From NCBI GenBank assembly GCA_016203225.1, contig JACQNC010000009.1:62001-126000 (forward strand): DNA of 64,000 nt, written 5' to 3'. Made by a program: the position numbers and the translations under genes. A model generated the notes under the pieces. The model was not told where the DNA came from, made no database searches, and saw only the letters and a program-made list of their open reading frames with translations. The DNA comes from Candidatus Woesearchaeota archaeon (GTDB lineage Archaea; Nanobdellota; Nanobdellia; Woesearchaeales; ARS49). Position 1 is the stretch's first letter; each line of letters begins with the position of its first letter. This document shows, piece by piece, positions 17,319 to 25,415 of the stretch.

Positions 17319-18650
17319 TCATCCTTGCCGGGGCGTGACGACGCAGCAGTCCTCGATGCAGTTCACCGTGTTCGGGATGCCTGTCTGGGTTGTCAGTCCT
17401 TGGGCATAGGAGACGCACTGCTGCATCCCCTGTGATGTGAACGTGCACGGGATGCCGCTCTCGCACTGGAACGGCTGGCCGCCGGACTCGACCACGCGTT
17501 GGCACGCGCAATCCTGGCAATACTCGTTTATGTTGCATGATGGATTGGCTGGGTCCTCATTGTCGTCACATTCCTCCTGGTCGCCGAAATCGTTCGGATT
17601 GTCGACCTGGCCGTCACCGCAGTACGTTAGCTGCGCAAGCGGGGGGAGTATGCAAGTGCAGTCCGCCTGGCACGGGTCGCCTGAAGGACAGCTGTTCGCA
17701 GGCGTGCCGTATGCGGCGCCTACATCGCACTGTTCGCCGATGTCAAGTTGCGCATTTCCGCACTGCACAGGTGTGCATTGGCAGTTGGGTGTGCAGGGCG
17801 CATTGCCTGGACAGGCGTTGCCTGGCTGGCCTGGCGCGATTCCGGGGTCGCACTGCTCGGCTGCCTCTAGATTGCCGTTTCCGCAGTTCGGGTTAGGCGG
17901 CGGAGGCGAATCTTTCACGTTGACGCACGCATCAGGGCCTTCTGGGTCTGCGCAGAGCCTATAGCCCGCCTTCGTGCAATCTATATCGATATATTCGGCG
18001 GTGTCGCCGACGCAGTAGTATTCACGGATGATCTTGCTCATCTCTTGGGGGATGCCGTACTCGTCGACACAGATGTCGTCGACCGAAGCAGTGTCTGCGC
18101 TTGTGCTCGCGGCGAGCGTCGTCAGGGCGGACGACCCCGTCGGATACGTGACCGTGCCTTTCGTGCCTATGGCGACCCCATAGTCGCTGTCGGTGCATGC
18201 GCCGAGTCCTGTGCCTGAGCAACCAGGAGGCGATTTGGCCTCATATAGTCCGTCGCTCCTGCAGTCGTACGCGACGCAGCAGCCGCTGATGCAACGGTTG
18301 CACGCCGTCGCGGTCGTTCCGGCGCCTCCCGGATAATCGATGCAGCCGCTGGGCTTCACGGCGCACGTGTCCGCGATCCTGGTCCACGTGCTCCAGCCGG
18401 TGGTGCCTACGACCGTGACCAGTCTTGAGGTGGGCACGAGTGTGAAGATGCTTGACGCGAGTGCGGATGAGGATGGCCTGCCTTCCGCCAATGGGCCGCA
18501 TCCCGCGATGAAGCCTTTGCCGCACAGCCAGCTGACGAAACCCGCCTTGTGCGCGAAGCCTGTGATGGTGGGATCTGAGAGCGCGAGCGTGAGAGCTGAC
18601 ACAGAAAAGAGCAATGCCAGGAGTACAATGGGTCCGTCGTGCGGTCTCAT
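17319..18650 (-). CDS. Secreted Cys-rich protein with DUF4215-like repeats
   Basis: Signal peptide; repeats CGNGNLEAAEQCDPG, CGNAQLDIGEQCDVG, CGDGQVDNPNDFGDQEECDDNE. Confidence 0.82.
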   Translation of the reverse strand: MRPHDGPIVLLALLFSVSALTLALSDPTITGFAHKAGFVSWLCGKGFIAGCGPLAEGRPSSSALASSIFTLVPTSRLVTVVGTTGWSTWTRIADTCAVKPSGCIDYPGGAGTTATACNRCISGCCVAYDCRSDGLYEAKSPPGCSGTGLGACTDSDYGVAIGTKGTVTYPTGSSALTTLAASTSADTASVDDICVDEYGIPQEMSKIIREYYCVGDTAEYIDIDCTKAGYRLCADPEGPDACVNVKDSPPPPNPNCGNGNLEAAEQCDPGIAPGQPGNACPGNAPCTPNCQCTPVQCGNAQLDIGEQCDVGAAYGTPANSCPSGDPCQADCTCILPPLAQLTYCGDGQVDNPNDFGDQEECDDNEDPANPSCNINEYCQDCACQRVVESGGQPFQCESGIPCTFTSQGMQQCVSYAQGLTTQTGIPNTVNCIEDCCVVTPRQG

Positions 18651-18787
18651 GCTGCAGCGCGGAGGATGGCGACGACCACTATCAGCAGTATCGCCGCAAG
18701 GACCCAGAGGACGAACAAGGTCTGATGGTCTTGCTTGACGCCCGGATGTTTCGCGTGGCTGCTGGTGCGGATCACCTTCTTTTTCAT
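18647..18787 (-). CDS. Small single-pass membrane protein (46 aa)
   Basis: MKKKVIRTSSHAKHPGVKQDHQTLFVLWVLAAILLIVVVAILRAAA; overlaps next ATG (ATGA); TATA TTTAAAT about 27 nt upstream; below ORF-track length cut-off. Confidence 0.65.
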   Translation of the reverse strand: MKKKVIRTSSHAKHPGVKQDHQTLFVLWVLAAILLIVVVAILRAAA

Positions 18788-18839
18788 ATATTGAATAGAA
18801 TCAGCCGGCTATTTAAAGGTTGCCAAGAGGCACAGAATG

Positions 18840-18950
18840 ACGTTCCCCTGCGGGATGAGCACAAGCAGGTCGGTAGTCGCGTTATTGCGTTCGAATCGAT
18901 CGAGATAAAGCCGCCACAACCCTGCGTGGGAACGGCAAGGCCTGGGCCGG
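18840..18950 (-). repeat. Copy C (diverged) of the three-copy intergenic element
   Basis: Minus-strand TCCCACGCAGGGTTG (18930-18916) matches 13/15 of the A/B core, followed by GGCTTTAT and a GATTCGA-containing segment. Confidence 0.45.
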
Positions 18951-18964
18951 CGGCGAAGTATCCG

Positions 18965-20158
18965 TCACGATCTTATCGCATCATATTCCTGCAGCACCAG
19001 ACGATCTATCTCGTTTAGGTTCCTGACCTGGTACAGGCGTCCGTCGCCGACCCTGACCATGTTCTGCGCGAGGGATGTTCCGTTCTTGTCCAACTGGATG
19101 CCGACGATGCTGAGCGTTATGCCTGCTGCGCGTGCCTGGCCCACGGCCGCGACGGTCTCCTCGCGCGGTTGTTCGCCGACTGTAGGCATAGCATCGGTCA
19201 AGATTATGAGGTGCTTCGTGACCGGTCCTGGCGGGAACAATTCGATGGCTTTCGTGATGAGTGCTGTGAAGTCTGTCTCGCGCGACGCGCGGATGGTTGT
19301 GAGCGTCCGTAACAGCAGTGTGAAGTCATCTGTCGGCGCGATGAAGTCCTTGACATCCGAGCCGAACACGACCAATCCGACCTTGTCCTTCTTGTTGATC
19401 GCCTGGTACGCCAGTGCGATGCCCGCTTTCTTGCATTGCTCTATCTTTGCGCCTTTCATGCTGGCACTGGCGTCGATGCCATAGATAACTGATATGGTGC
19501 CTTTCGCCTGGCGCTCCTGCGTCTTGAGATCGTTGGGAAGGATATCCTTGTGGCCGCGTCGTAGCGCGAGCTTGAGGCTCTTGCGCACGCTGACGTCCTT
19601 GTACCTGTCCCCTTTGTGGAACGATCGTGCTTCGGCGCGTTCGCCGTAGTGGCTGATCCGTTTCGCGGTCTTCTCGCCGAACACGCCTTTTGGAACGAGA
19701 TGGTCGAGCTCCTCGGTGTACAGCACCATGCTCGCGAGGTCTATGCCCTTGCTCGAGATGATGCCGTCCTTCTCTATCAGGTCGGCATCCTTGAGCCGGT
19801 CGATGTTGCGGCGGATGTTACTCAGCAGCTGCTGCCTGAACTCGGGGATCGGCAGGTTCTTCTGGATGTAGTCAGGATTGTAGCCCGAGACCAGTCGAAG
19901 TATGGTGTCGCCGAACAGTTGCCGTGCGAGAGAGTAGTTCTTCACCATCTGCGCGAACAGCATGTCCGGGGTGAAGCTTCCGACGCCGCGGTTGAACGCG
20001 TCCGCGATGAGCTTGCCATCCTCGATGGTCTGCTTGTCGTTGCGCATCACAGAATGCATCAATGCTTCGTCCTTAGAGATGGCGAGCTTGCCCTCGACTT
20101 CATCTATCTCTTCGAGACTGTCGACTTGGGTGGCGACTGAGTCAAAGGCCACCACCAC
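18965..20158 (-). CDS. VWA-domain protein
   Basis: ISVIYGIDASASMKGAKIEQCKKAG (MIDAS DxSxS), LIILTDAMPTVGE. Confidence 0.9.
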   Translation of the reverse strand: MVVAFDSVATQVDSLEEIDEVEGKLAISKDEALMHSVMRNDKQTIEDGKLIADAFNRGVGSFTPDMLFAQMVKNYSLARQLFGDTILRLVSGYNPDYIQKNLPIPEFRQQLLSNIRRNIDRLKDADLIEKDGIISSKGIDLASMVLYTEELDHLVPKGVFGEKTAKRISHYGERAEARSFHKGDRYKDVSVRKSLKLALRRGHKDILPNDLKTQERQAKGTISVIYGIDASASMKGAKIEQCKKAGIALAYQAINKKDKVGLVVFGSDVKDFIAPTDDFTLLLRTLTTIRASRETDFTALITKAIELFPPGPVTKHLIILTDAMPTVGEQPREETVAAVGQARAAGITLSIVGIQLDKNGTSLAQNMVRVGDGRLYQVRNLNEIDRLVLQEYDAIRS

Positions 20159-21173
20159 CGTGCTCCTCGAATTCGGGATGGTCCCGGAGGAATTGCTTGA
20201 ACTGGTCCTTTACGAACTCCTCTGTCGTCTGCAGGTATTTCGCAGAGGGCTTCAGTTCGATGCGGTGGCTGATGACGCTGATCAAAGCGTCGGCCACGTC
20301 CTGCGAAGTCACCGTCTTGCGTTTCGCGAGGAACGCGTTCGCTTGGCCGCGTTCGTAGATGCCTATGCTCGCTCTCACGGATGGCTTCTTCTGCACGTCC
20401 TTGTGCAGTCGCAGCTGCCTGATGAAGAGGAGCGCGGACATCAGCAAAGGCACAGGGAACATGACATCGAGCTTCTTACCTTTCTTGGCCGTGATGGTCT
20501 GTTCTATCATCTCGCTCTCGGGATAGGTCATGTGGATGATGTCGAAACGGTCGAGGAATACATCCGACAACTTCTCGGTCGCCGCGGTCTCCTCAGGGTT
20601 CATCGTGCCGATGAATATGAAGTTGGCCGGCAGGTCTATGGCATAGCTGCCTATGGTGGCCTTGCCCTCCTCCAGAACTTGCAGGAGCGCGTTCTGCAGC
20701 TTCTCTGGAGCGCGGTTCAGCTCGTCGAAGAACAGGATGCCGTTGTTGGCCTTGAACAGCTTGCCTGGCGTGAACGCCTCGATGCTGGACGGGCCGAACT
20801 TGAGCGCCTTGACCGGGTCGATGTCGCCCAAAATATCCTCGGCAGTGAGGTCAGGGCTGCCTTGCACGCGGATGAACCTTTCATCGCCCGTGACCTTTTT
20901 CGTCCGAGGCGGCTTCATGGCGCTCTTGCACTGCGGACACAACGGATGCTTGGGATCGCAGTTGAATTCGCATGAGTTGACTTCGATGTCCGGCAGGAGC
21001 GTCGCGACGTTCTTCGCGAGGGTGGTCTTGCCGATACCAGGCGGCCCCACTATGATGACGTGGCGATCCATCAGGAGCGCGGACTTCAGCTGTTGTTTGG
21101 CGATGTCCTGTCCGAGGATGTCGTTGAATGGATCCTTCTCCCGGAAAAGCCGTGCGAATTCGTGCTGCACCAT
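20142..21173 (-). CDS. MoxR/Mg-chelatase-like AAA+ ATPase with zinc-ribbon-like insertion
   Basis: VGPPGIGKTTLAKNVA Walker A, GILFFDELNRAP Walker B; CEFNCDPKHPLCPQC insertion. Confidence 0.9.
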   Translation of the reverse strand: MVQHEFARLFREKDPFNDILGQDIAKQQLKSALLMDRHVIIVGPPGIGKTTLAKNVATLLPDIEVNSCEFNCDPKHPLCPQCKSAMKPPRTKKVTGDERFIRVQGSPDLTAEDILGDIDPVKALKFGPSSIEAFTPGKLFKANNGILFFDELNRAPEKLQNALLQVLEEGKATIGSYAIDLPANFIFIGTMNPEETAATEKLSDVFLDRFDIIHMTYPESEMIEQTITAKKGKKLDVMFPVPLLMSALLFIRQLRLHKDVQKKPSVRASIGIYERGQANAFLAKRKTVTSQDVADALISVISHRIELKPSAKYLQTTEEFVKDQFKQFLRDHPEFEEHGGGGL

Positions 21174-21232
21174 AAACCAAGAATAAAGCCCTGGATGTTT
21201 TATAAATGTTCGTTGCTATTGTTCAATGACTC

Positions 21233-21739
21233 TTAGAGCTTCAGACGCTCTGTCGCGGTGACGACGGTCGAAATATGCATGACGCTCCCGTTGACTTGTG
21301 TTTGGAACCGCTCCAGCGCTGCGTGGTTCTCAGGATTCAACACGTTCTCTTTCCACAGGGTCATGCGGAGGTCATCGATGAATGCTGTTAGGGCTGCTTT
21401 GAACGCATCGGATTGGCCGCGCAGCCGGGGCGCGACCGGTTCTTCGCTCGCACGTTTGGTTCCGTACTGCAGATGCTCCAATGTCGCAGTCAAGGGTCTC
21501 GCGGTGTCCAACAGCGTTCTGATGCGATCTTGCTTTTCGAGCGAGATCCGCGAAGGCAGTCTCCCTTCAACGAGCACCGAAACGCCTGTGTCGAAGCCAT
21601 GCGAGCTGATGATGGTCGAGATCTTCGCGTCACGCCTCGCGAGCGTCTGGTAGAACGATTCGATACGGACTGGGAGCTCATGGACGAATCTGCGCGCTGG
21701 ATCCACTAGCGCGTGCACACGATAGCCGTGGAGCGTCAT
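21233..21739 (-). CDS. Hypothetical protein
   Basis: 168-aa ORF, ATGA overlap with the following minus gene order. Confidence 0.6.
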   Translation of the reverse strand: MTLHGYRVHALVDPARRFVHELPVRIESFYQTLARRDAKISTIISSHGFDTGVSVLVEGRLPSRISLEKQDRIRTLLDTARPLTATLEHLQYGTKRASEEPVAPRLRGQSDAFKAALTAFIDDLRMTLWKENVLNPENHAALERFQTQVNGSVMHISTVVTATERLKL

Positions 21740-22017
21740 CGTTTGATCGATTTCCTGCCGTGCTTGGCATATGCCTTGATGGCTTCGGCTGCCTTGTGCA
21801 TCTCCTTGTCGAGTTCGTCCGCCAGGAAGGCGCCGATCTTCTTGCCTTCACGCTTCGCTTCCGCAGCGAGCGTTTTGCCAACGATCTTGGCCTCTTCTTT
21901 GTTGAGTCCGTGCGTCTTGGCGACTTGCGCGAATTCCTTTACGGCGGCCTTCACGGCGTCTTTCGCGATGGCCTTGCCGACTCGCGCGAGTTTTTTGGCG
22001 TGTTTATTGATCTTCAT
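21736..22017 (-). CDS. Small Lys/Ala-rich basic protein
   Basis: MKINKHAKKLARVGKAIAKDAVKAAVKEFAQVAKTHGLNKEEAK...; TATA-like GGTATTTAAAAG upstream. Confidence 0.65.
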   Translation of the reverse strand: MKINKHAKKLARVGKAIAKDAVKAAVKEFAQVAKTHGLNKEEAKIVGKTLAAEAKREGKKIGAFLADELDKEMHKAAEAIKAYAKHGRKSIKR

Positions 22018-22101
22018 GGAACACCTCTCTTGCGGATCTCACAGTTGAAAAGGTATTTAAAAGCATTCTGGTGCTTCAGGGCATATATATAGTGCAGGCA
22101 A

Positions 22102-22117
22102 AGGTATTTAAATACCT
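22102..22117. promoter_or_regulatory. 16-bp palindrome AGGTATTTAAATACCT containing the probable topA TATA box
   Basis: Perfect inverted repeat centred about 28 nt upstream of the ATG at 22137. Confidence 0.55.
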
Positions 22118-22136
22118 GGTGGCGACTGGTGGGCAC

Positions 22137-24407
22137 ATGGTAGAACTTATCATCACGGAGAAGCCGAATGCGGCCAAGAAGATCGCCGATGCCTTGGCTG
22201 ATGACAAATCGCACAAGGAAGGCACCGGCGCTCCGTACTACAGGATCACGCACAACGGAAAGGAAATCATAGTCGGATGCGCAGTGGGTCATCTATACGG
22301 TCTTGCCGAGAAGCAGAAGACGAAGGGATTCCAGTATCCGGTGTTCGACATCCAGTGGGTGCCCACTTCGGACGTTTCGCGTGGCGCCGCTTTCTCGAAG
22401 AAGTATCTCGACCAGCTGAAGAAGCTCGCCAAGGATGCCGACTCGTTCACCGTCGCGACAGACTACGACGTCGAAGGCGAAGTCATCGGTCTCAACGTGG
22501 TGAGGTTCGCATGCAAACAGAAGGACGCGCACCGCATGAAATTCAGCACGCTCACCAAGGAAGACCTGGTTGAGGCGTACGCAAAGGCGTCACCTCACCT
22601 CGACTGGGGGCAGGCAGAGGCAGGCGAGACGCGCCACTTCCTCGACTACTACTACGGCATCAATCTCTCGCGCGCTTTGACTAGCGCGATCAAGACGGCC
22701 GGCTTGTTCAAGATCCTCAGCACAGGTCGCGTCCAGGGCCCTGCGTTGAAGATCGTCGTCGACAGGGAGAAGGAGATCCTCGCGTTCAAGCCTGTTCCTT
22801 TCTGGCAGATAGAGTTGGAAGGCGAACACAAGAAGCAGCCGCTTTACGCGCTGCATAAGGAGGAGAAATTCTGGCAGAGCGACAAGGCAGCATCAATCTT
22901 CAAGAAGATCGAGCACGAGAAACAGGCGATCGTAGCTTCGGTGGAGAAGAAGCGGTTCCATCAGCACGCACCCACTCCGTTCGACCTCACGAGCCTGCAG
23001 ACGGAGTCGTACCGGTGCTTCGGCATCTCTCCCCGCATCACGCTCGACATCGCGCAGGACCTGTACACCGCAGGGTTCATCTCGTATCCGCGAACGAGCA
23101 GCCAGCAACTTCCGCCAAGTATCGGCTTCCACAAGATCCTCAAGCAACTGTCGAAGCAGGACAACTACACAGAACTCGCGGGAAGCCTGCTCAAGCGCGC
23201 CTCGCTCGTGCCGCACAACGGCACCAAGACAGACCCCGCGCATCCTGCCATCTATCCGACGGGCGTCGCGCCAAAACGCCTGGACGATCGGCCTGGCAAA
23301 GTCTATGACCTGATCGTGAAGCGGTTCTTCTCCACGTTCGCCGATCCGGCGACGCGCGAGACCGTGACCGCGGAATTGAGCGTGAAGGACGAGCCTTTCA
23401 TCGCGCGTGGGACCACTACCGTCGAGAAGGGCTGGCATGTCTACTATGCTCCGTATGTTCCGTTCGGCGAGGACGAGCTTCCCGATATGGCAACCAAGGA
23501 TGTCGTCGCGATCACAAAGCTCACGCTTTCAGCGAAGGAGACCCAACCTCCGAAGCGCTACACCGAAGCGAGCATAATCAAGGAGCTCGAGAAGCGCAAT
23601 CTCGGAACCAAGGCGACGCGCGCGAACATCGTGGAGACTTTGTACGAGCGCAACTACATCAATGGCAAGGCTCTCGCCGCCACCGAGCTGGGTATGCACA
23701 TCATAGCCGTGCTCGAGAAACACGTTCCTGAGATCGTGGACGAGCAATTGACGCGGCACTTCGAGGAGCAGATGGAGTCCATCCGCGAGCACAAGGTGAA
23801 GGGCGACGCGATCTTGACCGAGGCGCGCGCCATCCTGAACAAGATCCTCGCGGGCTTCAAGTCCAAGGAGAAGGAGGTCGGAGAGGGCCTGAGGCAGACG
23901 TTCCAGGACACGCGCACTTCGTTGACGCGCGTTGGCAAATGTCCGAAATGCGCAGAGGGCCATCTCGTCATCCGCAAGGGCAAGTTCGGCAAATTCATCG
24001 CGTGCGACACGTATCCCGCGTGCCAGACTACGTTCAAGCTGCCCTCGAACGGGCTCGTGGAAGTCACCGACAAGGTATGCGACACGTGCACGTACCCGAC
24101 CGTGTTGATAATCAAGAAGGCCAAGAAACCTCAAGAGGTGTGCATCAACCCCGACTGTCCGAAGAAGGTCGTGGACCTGTCCGGCATCGTCGGGACCGCG
24201 TGTCCGAAGTGCAAGATCGGCAAACTGCTCGTCAGGAAATCGGTCTACGGCCAGTTCATCGCCTGCGACCAGTTCCCGAAGTGCAGATACATCCAGAAGG
24301 CGCAACGCCCCGAGAAACCGGGCGCGCCGAAACCAGAAACGAAGGGCGCAATGCCTGCCGATCAAAAGAACGCAGAACCCAGAAAGCCCGCGAAGAAGCA
24401 GAAGTGA
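22137..24407 (+). CDS. topA: DNA topoisomerase I (type IA) with C-terminal zinc fingers
   Basis: ELIITEKPNAAKKIADAL, SYPRTSSQQLP, several CPKC..GKFGKFIACDTYPAC zinc fingers. Confidence 0.95.
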   Translation: MVELIITEKPNAAKKIADALADDKSHKEGTGAPYYRITHNGKEIIVGCAVGHLYGLAEKQKTKGFQYPVFDIQWVPTSDVSRGAAFSKKYLDQLKKLAKDADSFTVATDYDVEGEVIGLNVVRFACKQKDAHRMKFSTLTKEDLVEAYAKASPHLDWGQAEAGETRHFLDYYYGINLSRALTSAIKTAGLFKILSTGRVQGPALKIVVDREKEILAFKPVPFWQIELEGEHKKQPLYALHKEEKFWQSDKAASIFKKIEHEKQAIVASVEKKRFHQHAPTPFDLTSLQTESYRCFGISPRITLDIAQDLYTAGFISYPRTSSQQLPPSIGFHKILKQLSKQDNYTELAGSLLKRASLVPHNGTKTDPAHPAIYPTGVAPKRLDDRPGKVYDLIVKRFFSTFADPATRETVTAELSVKDEPFIARGTTTVEKGWHVYYAPYVPFGEDELPDMATKDVVAITKLTLSAKETQPPKRYTEASIIKELEKRNLGTKATRANIVETLYERNYINGKALAATELGMHIIAVLEKHVPEIVDEQLTRHFEEQMESIREHKVKGDAILTEARAILNKILAGFKSKEKEVGEGLRQTFQDTRTSLTRVGKCPKCAEGHLVIRKGKFGKFIACDTYPACQTTFKLPSNGLVEVTDKVCDTCTYPTVLIIKKAKKPQEVCINPDCPKKVVDLSGIVGTACPKCKIGKLLVRKSVYGQFIACDQFPKCRYIQKAQRPEKPGAPKPETKGAMPADQKNAEPRKPAKKQK

Positions 24408-24752
24408 TCACGCGTACGGCTTCACGCGCGACTTGAGTTCTTTGAATTCTGGCGCCAATTGGTGCACGATACGATAGAACTCCCTGCGCTCTTGCCTGCC
24501 CGCGCCGAGGAACGCGAGGTAGTCCGCGAGACGGTGCTGGTGTGGATCGATCTGGTTTGAGTTGCGCCCGTTCGCGCGGAGCGTGCTGGCGAGTTGTGTC
24601 TCGAGACGTAGAATGTAGTTGGCCGCCGAGACCGCTCCCAGATCCCATTGGCGATGTATCAAGTCGGCGACCTGCAGTCGCGATAGGCATCTGCTGTGGC
24701 GCAACCGCACTAGCTCACCCTGCGCCCGACACTCTAAATCGTACGCCCCCAT
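24408..24752 (-). CDS. Hypothetical protein
   Basis: 114-aa ORF in otherwise empty gap. Confidence 0.55.
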   Translation of the reverse strand: MGAYDLECRAQGELVRLRHSRCLSRLQVADLIHRQWDLGAVSAANYILRLETQLASTLRANGRNSNQIDPHQHRLADYLAFLGAGRQERREFYRIVHQLAPEFKELKSRVKPYA

Positions 24753-24777
24753 GAAATCAGGCTCAGGGCTGCGCTTT

Positions 24778-25317
24778 TTATCTCTTTCGGAATGCCCTGA
24801 TCGTCAATTCCTTCTCAACGACTTCCTTCTTCTTGAATATCAAGTCGACGTTCGCCTCGCGCGTCTTTGTGCAAGGCTCGACGAGTTTGTGGACTTCGGT
24901 ATCTAGGCCAAGTTGCCGCAACTTCTGTATCGTAAGGATTTGTCGCGGAGAAAGCTGTTCGTGCCCGAGTTTGCACTCGACGAACTTGAACTGCTTAGAA
25001 GCTGGATGGTAGCAGATGTAGTCAGGCATGCCGTGATGGACCGCTGAAAGATACGCGAGGGTCTCCCACGTGGGCGGCCCGAATGCTTCTTTGAGCAGAC
25101 CTTCGAGCAGCATATACCTTTTCTTGACAGACGCGTAAACATCACCAGTGAATGCATGGATGAACCCGCCGCGCCAGACCTTCCAACCTTGCTTCTCCAG
25201 CCTGCGTTTTAGCTGTACCTCTGACAATCCGTGCCGTGATTGGTAGGGATAATTCCGCATCGGCACGTAGACCGTCTTGACAGTGAACCCGAATTCTTCT
25301 ATTTTCGTCTGCCGCAC
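24778..25317 (-). CDS. VRR-NUC-like nuclease
   Basis: HGMPDYICYHPASKQFKFVECKLGHEQLSPRQILTIQKLRQLGLDTEV. Confidence 0.75.
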   Translation of the reverse strand: MRQTKIEEFGFTVKTVYVPMRNYPYQSRHGLSEVQLKRRLEKQGWKVWRGGFIHAFTGDVYASVKKRYMLLEGLLKEAFGPPTWETLAYLSAVHHGMPDYICYHPASKQFKFVECKLGHEQLSPRQILTIQKLRQLGLDTEVHKLVEPCTKTREANVDLIFKKKEVVEKELTIRAFRKR

Positions 25318-25415
25318 AGGCGCAGGCGCGGATGACTGTTAAATATAGGCTGTGCGCGGCATTGTCCAGTGACATGTGCGTAACTTTTATATATCGTCAG
25401 GAAGGGCAGAACCGC

